Position numbers and translations under genes: made by a program. A stretch of DNA of 64,000 bases, taken from Nitrospirota bacterium (GTDB lineage: Bacteria > Nitrospirota > Nitrospiria > Nitrospirales > Nitrospiraceae). The stretch is from the NCBI GenBank assembly GCA_030684575.1, contig JAUXVD010000018.1:39064-103063 (forward strand). The letters are read 5' to 3'. Positions 37,428 to 46,467 of the stretch are shown here, one piece after another. Positions within the stretch are counted from its first letter, which is position 1. The number at the start of each line of letters is the position of its first letter. The notes beneath the pieces are model-generated. The model saw only the letters and a program-made list of their open reading frames with translations, was not told where the DNA came from and made no database searches.

Positions 37428-38483
37428 ATGACAACCGTATGTAGGACGAAATTGCAGAGCATCAGAATCGGTGGGCGTGAAATCGGAGATGGCCAGCCGC
37501 CGTTCGTCATTGCCGAAGTCGGCATCAATCATAACGGAGACGTGAACCTGGCCAAGCAGATGGTGCATGCGGCGAAAGAGGCCGGCGCGCACTGCATCAA
37601 GTTCCAAACACATCTTACCGGTAAGGAGATGATCCACACGCAGATGACGCCCGGCGCCATCAGCAAGGAACCGCTGTGGGACATCATCCAGCGTTGTGAA
37701 TTGACGGCGGTGGAGGAACGGGCGGTGAAGCGGCTCTGCGACGAGGTGGGGATCCTGTTCCTGTCCACTCCATTTTCACGGGAGGCGGCCGATCAACTGG
37801 AGGAATTGGGGATTCCGGCCTACAAAATCGGCTCAGGCGAGATCACGAATCTTCCGCTCATCGAACATGTCGCGAAGAAGGGGCTGCCGATGATCGTCTC
37901 GACCGGCATGACCGAGTTGGACGAGATTGCAGAGACGGTGAATCTCATCGAGCGCTACGACGTGCCGTTGATCCTGTTGCAATGCACCTCCACCTATCCG
38001 ACGGCCTATGCGGATGTGAAGTTGGGGGCCATCCAGGTGTTGCGAGAACGGTTCGGCGTGCCGGTCGGCCTTTCCGATCATTCGGTCGGTATCTACACCG
38101 CGCTCGGCGCAGTGGCGAAAGGCGCCTGCGTGCTGGAGAAGCATTTCACGACCAGCCGTCAGTTGCCGGGGCCTGATCAGGGCCTCTCCCTCGAACCGCA
38201 TGAACTGAGAGAACTCGTGAAGGGGGCGGATGCCGTCTATCAGGCTCTCGGCTCAGAGAAAGCCATCTTGGGCAAGGAGCGTCCGGTGCTGGGATTCGCC
38301 CGTGCTTCTGTCGTCGTCATCAAACCGGTCGCCGTCGGGGAACGGTTCACGGGAGACAATCTCTGGGTCAAGCGTCCCGCAGACGGGGAGATCCCCGCGC
38401 GTGAGTATAAAAAACTGCTCGGTCGGGTTGCGAAGGTGTCGATGCAACCGGATCACCAGATCAAGTGGAACGAAGTCGGGTGA
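37428..38483 (+). CDS. NeuB-family nonulosonic acid synthase (LegI/NeuB-like)
   Basis: Condenses phosphoenolpyruvate with a 6-carbon amino sugar to make a 9-carbon acid. The 351-residue product has PPFVIAEVGINHNGDVNLAK, CIKFQTHLTGKEMI, STPFSREAADQLEELGIPAY, KIGSGEI and LSDHSVGIYTALGAVAKGA, then a C-terminal SAF (antifreeze-like) domain (about 285-345, ERPVLGFARASVVVIKPVAV). The next gene, NeuC-like, favours a legionaminate/sialate route over pseudaminate. Confidence 0.93.
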   Translation: MTTVCRTKLQSIRIGGREIGDGQPPFVIAEVGINHNGDVNLAKQMVHAAKEAGAHCIKFQTHLTGKEMIHTQMTPGAISKEPLWDIIQRCELTAVEERAVKRLCDEVGILFLSTPFSREAADQLEELGIPAYKIGSGEITNLPLIEHVAKKGLPMIVSTGMTELDEIAETVNLIERYDVPLILLQCTSTYPTAYADVKLGAIQVLRERFGVPVGLSDHSVGIYTALGAVAKGACVLEKHFTTSRQLPGPDQGLSLEPHELRELVKGADAVYQALGSEKAILGKERPVLGFARASVVVIKPVAVGERFTGDNLWVKRPADGEIPAREYKKLLGRVAKVSMQPDHQIKWNEVG

Positions 38484-38487
38484 TAGA

Positions 38488-38568
38488 GACTGATGATCTT
38501 CTGTGCTCGCGCAACGCGCGCCCTCGGAAGGGCCTCGTTGCACGCGCGCAGTCGAAGATCCATCAGTC
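38488..38568. repeat. Structured dispersed repeat, copy 1
   Basis: A 52-nt core (38502-38553, starting TGTGCTCGCGCAACGCGCG) is flanked by GACTGATGATCTTC (38488-38501) and GAAGATCCATCAGTC (38554-38568), which pair with one bulge; weaker pairing continues outward to about 38481 and 38575. The core differs from copy 2 (46343-46394) at only 7 of 52 positions, while the flanks are unrelated. It lies between the NeuB-like and NeuC-like genes. Confidence 0.8.
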
Positions 38569-38613
38569 CCCATCACTAAAAGGGTAGTAAGCGAGTTTGG
38601 AGGGAGCATCTGT

Positions 38614-39807
38614 ATGCGTACCATCGCTATTGTCACCGAACGCCGTGCGGACTACAGCCGGTTCAAGCCGATTCTTGAGTTGATCCGAGAGGACCCGGAT
38701 CTCGATTACAAACTGATCGTGACCGGCATCTCTTTGATGGCGGAGCATGGCCGCGACATTGACGTAATCAAGCGGGACGGCTTTACCATTGAAGCGACGA
38801 TCCCGATGTTTCTGGACCAGGCGCCGGACACAGGGGCAGAGATGACCAGGGCTATCGGTCGGGTGCTTCCCGGGTTGGTCGATCTGTTCGAGCGGCTCCG
38901 CCCGGACATCATCCTGTCGGGATTTGATATCGGAGCCAATTTTGCGGCAACCGTGGCCGGCGCGCACATGAACATCCCGGTGGCCCATATTCAAGGCGGA
39001 GAAGTCACGGGCAGCATCGACGAGTCGCTTCGTCATGCCATGTCGAAATTCGCCCATCTGCATTTTCCCGCCACAGAGGACGCGGCTCAGCGTTTGATCC
39101 GTATGGGAGAACATCCGAAATCTGTCTTCGTCGTCGGTTGCCCTTCCTTGGATGTGGTCTTGCACACGCCCGTCGTCTCCAAGTCTGAGGTGCTAGCAGC
39201 TCATGGGCTCGATCCGGAACAGCCCTATGTCGTCATCCTGCAGCATCCGGTCACGACGGAAGTTATGCAGGCGGGAGAGCAGATCCAGGAGACCCTGGCT
39301 GCCGTGCAAGAGATGCGGATCCAAGGCGTGCTCATCTATCCGAATAACGATGCCGGCGCACAACAGATCATCCAGCACATCAAGCAGAGCCGCATCGCCG
39401 TCGTGCGCAGTCTGCCTCCTGAGGGGTTCGTGAATCTGGTCAGGTATGCGGCGGCGCTCGTCGGGAACTCCAGCAGCGGGATCCACGAAACCGCGAGCCT
39501 GGGTGTGCCGACCGTGAACATCGGCAGCAGGCAGCAGGGGCGTGAACGGCCCTGTAACGTCTTGGATGCGGGCAATGACCGCGAGGCCATTAAACAGGCG
39601 CTGGATGTGGCCCTCTACGACGACGCCTTCAAGGCCAAGGTTGCAGAACGGGTGAATCCCTATGGTGATGGCCATTCGGCAGAACGCATTGTTCGTATTT
39701 TAAAGACCGTATCGCTGGATAACCTCATTCAGAAAAGGTTTTACGATGGCGAACCAGACTATCGCAGTGATCGGGGGGACAGGATTTATCGGCAGGCATG
39801 TGCTTGA
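38614..39807 (+). CDS. NeuC/LegG-like hydrolysing UDP-sugar 2-epimerase
   Basis: Removes UDP and epimerises at C2 to release the mannosamine-type substrate of the synthase. ATG 38614 follows GGAGGGA and gives MRTIAIVTERRADYSRFKPI; a frame from 38503 would run through the repeat and is rejected. Other blocks: ILSGFDIGANFAATVAGAHM, VAHIQGGEVTGSIDESLRHA, MSKFAHLHFPATEDAAQRLI and VGNSSSGIHETASLGVPTVN. The last 20 codons overlap the next gene by 62 bp. Confidence 0.92.
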   Translation: MRTIAIVTERRADYSRFKPILELIREDPDLDYKLIVTGISLMAEHGRDIDVIKRDGFTIEATIPMFLDQAPDTGAEMTRAIGRVLPGLVDLFERLRPDIILSGFDIGANFAATVAGAHMNIPVAHIQGGEVTGSIDESLRHAMSKFAHLHFPATEDAAQRLIRMGEHPKSVFVVGCPSLDVVLHTPVVSKSEVLAAHGLDPEQPYVVILQHPVTTEVMQAGEQIQETLAAVQEMRIQGVLIYPNNDAGAQQIIQHIKQSRIAVVRSLPPEGFVNLVRYAAALVGNSSSGIHETASLGVPTVNIGSRQQGRERPCNVLDAGNDREAIKQALDVALYDDAFKAKVAERVNPYGDGHSAERIVRILKTVSLDNLIQKRFYDGEPDYRSDRGDRIYRQACA

Positions 39808-40648
39808 AGCCCTGACCGCGCAGCCGGTCAGAGCGCTCGTGCATCGCACCCAGCCCTCATGGCTGAAGGGTCTTGACCATGTCGAGTCGATACAAGGGGA
39901 CATCTTCGATCCCGCAGCGCTCGATGGTCTCTTGCACGGCTGTGAGGTGATGATCAATCTGACCGGGCAAGTCGAAGGTCCGGTGGATCGGTATCTGGAC
40001 GTCAACGTGAGAGGGACGCTCAATCTGGCACAGGCCTGTCTTCGGCAGGGTGTGCCGCGCGTGATCCATGCCTCCTCCGCGCTTGTGTATGGCGATGTCC
40101 TCAATGCCACGGAAGAGAGTCCCTGTCACCCCTTCTCCCCCTACGCCACCATGAAATGTGCGGCGGAAGACATCCTCTGCTCGCTGCTCAGTCCGACGAC
40201 AGAGGTGATGTGTTTCAGACTGTCGAACGTGTATGGCCCGGCTCAGACCAAGGGATTGATTCCCTATCTCTTGAACTGTATCCGCAACCGGCAACGCATC
40301 TCCATCGATGCCGATGGGGCGCAAACCAGAGACTTTGTCTATGTGAAGGATGTGGCTGCGGCGTTTACGAAGGCCCTGACGGTGCCTCACTGGGTCGACC
40401 GCGTCAACATCGGATCAGGCGTGCCCACCAGCGTGATTACGCTCTTGCGCCATATTGAAGAAGTGCTGGAGCTTCCCGCCGTCGGACAATATTGCCCGGA
40501 ACATACAGGCGGTGAGCGGCGCAATACGGTATCAATCGAGCGGGCGGTGGCTTTGTTGGCCTGGAAGGCCACGACCACGTTGGATGAAGGATTGCGCGCA
40601 ATCCTTCGTGCGCAGACGCTCACCGTTCATCATGAGGTGGCGGCATGA
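39746..40648 (+). CDS. NAD-dependent epimerase/dehydratase (extended SDR)
   Basis: A 300-residue short-chain dehydrogenase family protein acting on a nucleotide sugar. GGTGFIGRHVLEAL is the NAD-binding glycine motif and YATMK supplies the catalytic Tyr-Lys, with SSALVYGD upstream; RDFVYVKDVAAAF is typical of UDP-sugar epimerases. The start lies inside the 3' end of the epimerase gene. Substrate unknown. Confidence 0.85.
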   Translation: MANQTIAVIGGTGFIGRHVLEALTAQPVRALVHRTQPSWLKGLDHVESIQGDIFDPAALDGLLHGCEVMINLTGQVEGPVDRYLDVNVRGTLNLAQACLRQGVPRVIHASSALVYGDVLNATEESPCHPFSPYATMKCAAEDILCSLLSPTTEVMCFRLSNVYGPAQTKGLIPYLLNCIRNRQRISIDADGAQTRDFVYVKDVAAAFTKALTVPHWVDRVNIGSGVPTSVITLLRHIEEVLELPAVGQYCPEHTGGERRNTVSIERAVALLAWKATTTLDEGLRAILRAQTLTVHHEVAA

Positions 40649-41715
40649 GGCAGTTCATCGAAGGTAAGACCATTCTCGTGACCGGGGGGACCGGTTCCAT
40701 CGGGTCTGAGATCGTGCGACAACTTCTTACCTACGATCCCAAGATGGTCCGGGTGTTGTCCCGCAGCGAGCACATGCAATATCAGTTGATCCAGGAACTG
40801 GGCCGTTTGCCGAACCTCGTCTGTTTCATCGGGGATGTGCGAGACCCCGAACGGTTGAACCGCGCGTCGGTCGAAGCGGACGTCATTTTTCACGTCGCCG
40901 CGATGAAACATGTGCCCCTCTGTGAGTTCAACGCCTTCGAGGCCATCGAGTCCAACGTCATCGGCGCGCAGAACGTCATTAACGCCGCCATCACGAATAA
41001 AGTGAAACAGGTCATTGCGATCAGCACGGACAAGGCCGTGAATCCGATGAACGTGATGGGCGCGACCAAATTGCTGGCGGAAAAACTATTCACGAGCGCG
41101 CACCACTATGCCGGTGTCAGCGGGACCAAATTCGCCTGTGTCCGGTTCGGCAACGTGTTGGGGTCCCGTGGCTCCGTCGTACCAGCCTGGATCGACCAGA
41201 TCGTCAAAGGCCAGCCGGTGACGATTACCGATCCGGATATGACTCGCTTCTTCTTGTCGATTCCGCAAGCCGTGAGTCTGGTTTTCAAGGCGATGAACCG
41301 CATGGTCGGAGGGGAGATTTTCATCTTGAAGATGCCGGTGTTGCGTATGGGGGACCTGGCTGAGGCGGTCATTCAACATTTTTCGCCAGATCAGGGCTTC
41401 GATCCCGCGGCCGTCGAACGAAAGATCGTGGGGATCAGGCCTGGAGAAAAGATGTACGAACTCCTCATGACGGAAGATGAATCGTCGATCGCCTTGGAGG
41501 TGGACGAGATGTTCATCATCCCGCCGCACATCGAAATCCCCCATCGAGGCCTGAAGCGCCGCACCTATGAAGGCGCCCAACCGGCACCGACGGCCGGATA
41601 CGACTCCCGGCGCGATCTCCCTTTGGGGCGGCGGTCGATTCTCCAAATGTTGCAAACAGTATTTCCCGAAAGAGTCAGGCGTCCGAGCCCCCATCGTGCC
41701 GCCCTCACGGCATAG
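40645..41715 (+). CDS. UDP-GlcNAc 4,6-dehydratase (LegB/PseB/CapD-like)
   Basis: Starts nonulosonate or 2,4-diamino-sugar synthesis by 4,6-dehydration of a GlcNAc nucleotide. The 356-residue product has ILVTGGTGSIGSEIVRQLLT, VFHVAAMKHVPL-like sequence (DVIFHVAAMKHVPL), STDKAVNPMNVMGATKLLAE and RFGNVLGSRGSVVP. The catalytic tetrad uses MGATK where FlaA1/PseB have YGATK, as in many CapD-type dehydratases. It overlaps the SDR gene by 4 bp. Confidence 0.9.
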   Translation: MRQFIEGKTILVTGGTGSIGSEIVRQLLTYDPKMVRVLSRSEHMQYQLIQELGRLPNLVCFIGDVRDPERLNRASVEADVIFHVAAMKHVPLCEFNAFEAIESNVIGAQNVINAAITNKVKQVIAISTDKAVNPMNVMGATKLLAEKLFTSAHHYAGVSGTKFACVRFGNVLGSRGSVVPAWIDQIVKGQPVTITDPDMTRFFLSIPQAVSLVFKAMNRMVGGEIFILKMPVLRMGDLAEAVIQHFSPDQGFDPAAVERKIVGIRPGEKMYELLMTEDESSIALEVDEMFIIPPHIEIPHRGLKRRTYEGAQPAPTAGYDSRRDLPLGRRSILQMLQTVFPERVRRPSPHRAALTA

Positions 41716-41736
41716 TCTTATCGAAAGGATTCTCCC

Positions 41737-44382
41737 ATGAGCTTCCTCGAACAGAACCTCGCCATCATGGACACTCGCGATCCTGAGTTGGCGGCGCTCA
41801 TGCGCAGCGACCTCGATTGCAGCCATATCGAAGTTGTTCCGTCCCATCAGCCTGAGGTGATGACTGCGAGGGTCACGCGGCCATCCGGTGAACAGGTCCT
41901 GCTCCATAACATCGAAGACCCGATCGGCAGCGCCGTCCGCTCGGCTGAAAAGCAGGAAATGAAAGCTGCGAATGGGTCGATCCTGCTCGGGTTCGGGCTG
42001 GGATACTTGGCCATGGAGCTGGCGAAGAAGGTAGAAAAGAAACATCCGATCATCATCTGCGAAGCGGACCCGGCTATGCTGAAAATCGCGTTGACACAGA
42101 CGGATCTCACCACGGTGTTGGAATCGGATTACATCCGAATTCTGGTCGACGCTGAGATCGATCTGCCAAGCTGGATTCATAGACTGTCGGTCAAGTTTAT
42201 GACCGCCAAGGTCGACGTGATTTCCTATGGCCCTTCCATTCGACTCTATCCTGACATCTACGAGAGGCTGACGCAGATTGCGCACAAGGAATCGATGGCG
42301 ATCGTGTTGAACCGGAACACGACCCTGAAGGCCGGAGCGCGCATGATGGAAAATGTCCTGTTGAATTTCCCTGATGTCTTGCGGTCGTCCGGCGTCAAGC
42401 AGCTGGAGAACTTATTCCAGGGGAGACCGGCGGTGCTGGTCGCGGCTGGTCCCTCGCTGGAAAAGAATATTCATCTGCTTCGAGAGTTGCAGGGGCGGGC
42501 GGTGATCATTGCGGTCGATACGGCGCTGCGGCTACTGCTGCCGTTGGGCATCAAGCCGGATATCGTGACCACGATCGATTTCAATCAGGTGAATTTTCAA
42601 AAGTTCGCCAACGTGCCGATCGATCAGGATATCTCGCTCGTCTATCACCCTGGAGGTTATTACGAAAGTATTCGTGCCTTTCAGGGGCCACGGTTCACCT
42701 CGTCATGGGTGCCGAACCGGATCCCTGCATGGCTCATGCAGTATCTGGAGGGTAAGGGGGCCCTCTCGTGCGGCACGACGGTGGCGCATATGTCGTTCTT
42801 CCTTGCGCGGCATATGGGATGCGACCCGATTGTGTTCATCGGGCAGGATCTGGCCTTTCCGAAGAATCAGGTGCACGCGAGCGACCTGTCCCTGTGGGAT
42901 ATCAATACCACTGAGATGGACACCATTGAGGACATCTTCGGTGAACCGGTCGGCAGCATGACCTCCTTCAAACATGCCATCTACTATTTTGAGAAGGCCT
43001 TCAAGGAGACTCAGGCGACCATTATCGACGCGACCGAAGCCGGAGCGAAAAAGCAGGGTGCCCGTCCCATGCGTTTACGCGAGGTCATTGACGAATACTG
43101 CAACCTCCCTCCGTTGAACATCAAGGGGATGTTGCGGGACGCAGCCAGGACGGTGGAGAGTGCGCGAACGGCGGAGTTGCTGAGGGAGACGGACTTCATT
43201 AGTTCGGAGCTTGGTTGCATCACGAAGGAATGCCGGGACGTCGTATCGGTGTCGAGGAAGTTAAAGGTCAAAATCGATAAAGGCGAGATGGAGGATGAAC
43301 AGTTCTGCAGGCTCTCGGAGACGGCCGAACGGCTCACTCAACAGATGGACAGCCATGGACGGGCTCTCTATCTCATGGGGGAGCAGAACTATGCGCTGGA
43401 GCTGTACATGATGCAGCATGATGTGGAGACGATCGACGAGATTGAGGACACAGATCAGAAGATTACAAAACAGGTGGAGCGAGCCGCGGTGTACTACCCC
43501 AGTGTCGCCCGTGCCGCAGCGAATTTTAAAAAGCCGCTCGATCGGTTGATTGATCGTCTGAAGCGTGCCCATGAGTTGGCGCTGCAGCCGCTTGGTTCCG
43601 ATGCGACAGCGGAAGATTGGTATCAGCGTGGACTTGCCTACGGCAAGATCGATTACGGGAGAGAGGCGCTTCAGTCCGTTCAGGAGGCCTTGGCGCGCAA
43701 TTCCGATCATGTGCCGACCTTAAAGTTTGCCGCACGTCTGTTCCTGGACGGCAATCGGACGGGTGAGGCCCTCGCCATATTAGAGCGGTTGAGAGGGCTC
43801 GTGCGTACCGATCGTAAGCTGGATGGATTGGTGCGAGATGCACAGGCGAAGCACCAGGCTTGGGAGGCACGCACGGCTCGTTTGAAAGCAGAGTTCGAAG
43901 GGAAGGTCCGAACAGAATCCCTTGAAGAGGCCGGATGGTTCTATTACCGGACGAAAGATTATCGGCGGGCTGTTTCCCTGTTAGCGCAAGCGGTCTTGAA
44001 GCACCCGACTGCCGAAGGTTATGCGAAGCTGGGCCATGCCAGGTTGAAGCTGGAACCGCCGGATGGCGTGGTCGAAGCCTGGGAACAGGCCCTGGCGCTC
44101 GATCCGACCCGCGCAGACCTATATAAGGCGATGGGGGACTTGGCCTTAGAACAAGGGTCTGAGGATCAAGCCGAGGCCTTCTTTTCCGAGGCCTGCCGTT
44201 TGGAAGAAGATGACCTCGACGCCTATGAAAAACTGGCGCGCCTCTATCTGAAACGTGGAGCCTATCTGGAAGCGGGAAGCTGTTACGAGAAGATGCTTCG
44301 CTTGGTGCCCAATCGGACGGACCTCATGCTACAAATCGCGGCCCTCTATCAACGACAGGTTGCCATGGCGACCACCCAATAG
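41737..44382 (+). CDS. Maf flagellin glycosyltransferase with TPR tail
   Basis: An 881-residue motility-associated factor. The central DUF115 domain (about 200-460) has AVLVAAGPSLEKNIHLLREL, IIAVDTALRLLLPLGIKPDI and DFNQVNFQKF; later GQDLAF and the long helical region are also typical. The C terminus (about 620-875) carries TPR-like repeats (EDWYQRGLAYGKIDYGREAL, then GYAKLGHARLKLEPP). Maf enzymes attach CMP-activated nonulosonates to flagellin Ser/Thr; the TPRs may bind flagellin or its chaperone (inference). Confidence 0.88.
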   Translation: MSFLEQNLAIMDTRDPELAALMRSDLDCSHIEVVPSHQPEVMTARVTRPSGEQVLLHNIEDPIGSAVRSAEKQEMKAANGSILLGFGLGYLAMELAKKVEKKHPIIICEADPAMLKIALTQTDLTTVLESDYIRILVDAEIDLPSWIHRLSVKFMTAKVDVISYGPSIRLYPDIYERLTQIAHKESMAIVLNRNTTLKAGARMMENVLLNFPDVLRSSGVKQLENLFQGRPAVLVAAGPSLEKNIHLLRELQGRAVIIAVDTALRLLLPLGIKPDIVTTIDFNQVNFQKFANVPIDQDISLVYHPGGYYESIRAFQGPRFTSSWVPNRIPAWLMQYLEGKGALSCGTTVAHMSFFLARHMGCDPIVFIGQDLAFPKNQVHASDLSLWDINTTEMDTIEDIFGEPVGSMTSFKHAIYYFEKAFKETQATIIDATEAGAKKQGARPMRLREVIDEYCNLPPLNIKGMLRDAARTVESARTAELLRETDFISSELGCITKECRDVVSVSRKLKVKIDKGEMEDEQFCRLSETAERLTQQMDSHGRALYLMGEQNYALELYMMQHDVETIDEIEDTDQKITKQVERAAVYYPSVARAAANFKKPLDRLIDRLKRAHELALQPLGSDATAEDWYQRGLAYGKIDYGREALQSVQEALARNSDHVPTLKFAARLFLDGNRTGEALAILERLRGLVRTDRKLDGLVRDAQAKHQAWEARTARLKAEFEGKVRTESLEEAGWFYYRTKDYRRAVSLLAQAVLKHPTAEGYAKLGHARLKLEPPDGVVEAWEQALALDPTRADLYKAMGDLALEQGSEDQAEAFFSEACRLEEDDLDAYEKLARLYLKRGAYLEAGSCYEKMLRLVPNRTDLMLQIAALYQRQVAMATTQ

Positions 44383-44422
44383 TCGTGAAAGATGAAACGT
44401 CAAACGAAACAATAGGTCATCC

Positions 44423-45214
44423 ATGCTCGTCGGCTGTCCCTTTTGTCATCATACCCAAGCGACGTGTTATCGCGAGAAGCAACCGTTGCGGGTCAGCAAT
44501 GGTGAATCTCGCAATATTATGAGGTGCGACGACTGTGGGCTGCTCTATTCGGATCAGCGGTTGGGCGTCAACGAGTCGAACGAGTATATTGCGCAGCACG
44601 GCGTAGGGGCAGATGGTGTTGCTCGTTCGTTCGGCAATCCTCGCGTCGGATTTACAGAACAAAATCCTCTTGTCCGCTTACTGGAAGGTGTCGAGAGAAA
44701 AGGGCGGGCGCTCGATATCGGAACCTGGTGCGGCAGGCACACCTATCTCTACGAGGCGCTGGGGTTCGATTCGTATGGATTGGAGGCGCATCAGGAAGCC
44801 GCTGCATTTGCGCGCAGTAAGGGGTTACAGGTATCCCATGGGGCATTCCCGGACGACGTGCCACGAAAATTGCTGAGCGGTAAGTATAAACTGATCTCCA
44901 TGTTAGACATGCTGTACTACTTGCACGATCTGCAAAAGAGCTTCTTGAAAGTGCGGAAAATGCTGAAAGACGACGGGGTATTCGTCATTACCTGTCATCA
45001 GGGGTATTCGTCCTATTACGATGAGAGTCAGGGCAATTCGTATTTTAGCCGCTACGGAGACTATGTACAGGGGATTCCCACGTTCAATGGATTGCAATAT
45101 TGTCTGGAGAAATCCGGATTCAAGATTTTGAAAAGCGGTGGTATCGCGTTTGGTACAGTCGTTCCTGCTCAGGGGGCTGACCTCTTTTGCATTCTGTCTG
45201 GTAAGGCATCATGA
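44423..45214 (+). CDS. Class I SAM methyltransferase with zinc ribbon
   Basis: A 263-residue protein. The N terminus has two Cys pairs, CPFC and CDDC (about residues 5-40), forming a probable zinc ribbon; the methyltransferase fold follows, with the SAM motif ALDIGTWCGRHTYLYEALGF and a later YYLHDLQKSFLKVRKMLKDD block. Methylation of sugars or glycans is common for this type. The 3' end overlaps the next gene by 4 bp. Confidence 0.85.
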   Translation: MLVGCPFCHHTQATCYREKQPLRVSNGESRNIMRCDDCGLLYSDQRLGVNESNEYIAQHGVGADGVARSFGNPRVGFTEQNPLVRLLEGVERKGRALDIGTWCGRHTYLYEALGFDSYGLEAHQEAAAFARSKGLQVSHGAFPDDVPRKLLSGKYKLISMLDMLYYLHDLQKSFLKVRKMLKDDGVFVITCHQGYSSYYDESQGNSYFSRYGDYVQGIPTFNGLQYCLEKSGFKILKSGGIAFGTVVPAQGADLFCILSGKAS

Positions 45215-46314
45215 AACCGCCTGGTTCACAGCCTTTGCCCCTTGCCGTTCTTGAGACATTCGTCGTCTATAAGGGGCGTCAGGATGAGGCCTTGTTTCCA
45301 GGTCTCACGAGGGCGGCGAACGGGGATCTCTTCGTCAGTTTCTGCACCCAGTTCGATTGCCAGCCTGGCGGAGAAGCGTTTCTGATTCGTTCCAGGGACG
45401 AGGGCCGGACCTGGGACCGCCCTGTCACTCTGGTGTGTTCAAAGAAGCCGGACGGTTGTATCAACCTGTCGGTGGGTCTGACCACTCTCAAGGATGGCAC
45501 GGTCCTCTATCCCTGCTGCGATACCAGGATCACTCGTAAATGGGACCAGCATGAAGCCGATCTCTTGATATTGCGTTCCCACGACCATGGAACAACATGG
45601 TCAGATCCGGTCCCGATCCATACCGAAGTGATCGAGCCCTTTGCCTATGGGAAAATTATCGAGCTGAGCAATGGAGATCTCCTCTGTCCGGTCTGGGGGA
45701 AGCGGCAATCCAATGAGCCTTGGCGGACAGGCCTGGTCCGTTCCCGAGACGGCGGCCAGACATGGGGAGAGCACGTCACCATAGGATACGACCCCAATAC
45801 GAAGGTCCCACAGCCTCAGGACGAGATCGTGCATTGTGCGGGTTTCAATGAGGCGTCGTTGGTGGAGCTTCCTGACGGGCATGTTATGGCCGTTCTGCGT
45901 CAGCAGGGAGTGGGACCGGATGTGCGACAACTGTTCCAGAGCCTGTCTTCTGATGGCGGCCATATCTGGTCCTCACCTCAGCCGATGCCTCTGTGGGGCA
46001 CCTCTCCCTCGCTCCATCTGACGGAATCAGGACTGCTCCTACTTGGATATCGGAACCACATGGGAAATCCCCAACGGCTTGCGGCGCCAGGCGTCGGGAT
46101 CAGTCTGAGCCAGGATTTCGGCGCGACATGGACTGCACATCGATTACTCGACGATCCCCAAGGCCATTCATATCAACATGAATTTGAAGCCGGTTATCCG
46201 GCATTTCTCGATCTGGAGGGAGGTCGAGTGCTCGTTGTATTCTACAGTTTTGATCCGGCCCTCACGTATCACCGCTATCTAGCCGCCAATCTCCTCGACC
46301 TCTCAGTCTGCTGA
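45211..46314 (+). CDS. Sialidase-fold (BNR/Asp-box) protein
   Basis: A 367-residue six-bladed propeller candidate with five Asp boxes: SRDEGRTW, SHDHGTTW, SRDGGQTW, SSDGGHIW and SQDFGATW. It lacks a signal peptide, so it is probably cytoplasmic, unlike secreted sialidases. In a CMP-nonulosonate cluster it could trim, edit or bind the acid, or act as a structural enzyme. Catalytic residues of GH33 sialidases could not all be placed by eye. Confidence 0.8.
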   Translation: MKPPGSQPLPLAVLETFVVYKGRQDEALFPGLTRAANGDLFVSFCTQFDCQPGGEAFLIRSRDEGRTWDRPVTLVCSKKPDGCINLSVGLTTLKDGTVLYPCCDTRITRKWDQHEADLLILRSHDHGTTWSDPVPIHTEVIEPFAYGKIIELSNGDLLCPVWGKRQSNEPWRTGLVRSRDGGQTWGEHVTIGYDPNTKVPQPQDEIVHCAGFNEASLVELPDGHVMAVLRQQGVGPDVRQLFQSLSSDGGHIWSSPQPMPLWGTSPSLHLTESGLLLLGYRNHMGNPQRLAAPGVGISLSQDFGATWTAHRLLDDPQGHSYQHEFEAGYPAFLDLEGGRVLVVFYSFDPALTYHRYLAANLLDLSVC

Positions 46315-46322
46315 AAATAGGC

Positions 46323-46414
46323 GGGGTGGCTAGGACGATCCCTGTGCTCGCGCAACGCGCGGCCTCAGAAGACCCTCGTTGGACGCGCGCAATTGGGATC
46401 ATCCTAGCCACCCC
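46323..46414. repeat. Structured dispersed repeat, copy 2
   Basis: The 52-nt core (46343-46394) is flanked by GGGGTGGCTAGGACGATCCC (46323-46342) and GGGATCATCCTAGCCACCCC (46395-46414), which pair over 20 bp with one mismatch. These flanks are unrelated to those of copy 1. Inside the core, the base pair at positions 20/31 is C-G in copy 1 and G-C in copy 2, a compensatory change. It follows the last glycosylation gene by 8 bp. Confidence 0.8.
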
Positions 46415-46432
46415 TGTGTGAGAATGTCGCCT

Positions 46433-46467
46433 GCGGCCTTGCTGGACGAACGTTTTGAGCATCCTGC
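46433..46467 (+). repeat. GCGGCCTTG...GAGCATCCTGC repeat, copy 1
   Basis: Starts GCGGCCTTG and ends TGAGCATCCTGC, 35 bp. A related copy is at 49209-49242 (34 bp) with the same ends and an internal GnCGTT block. Confidence 0.5.

Noticed and set aside
38503..38613. N-terminal extension of the NeuC-like epimerase
   Set aside because: It reads through the structured repeat; ATG 38614 has GGAGGGA and matches the family start.
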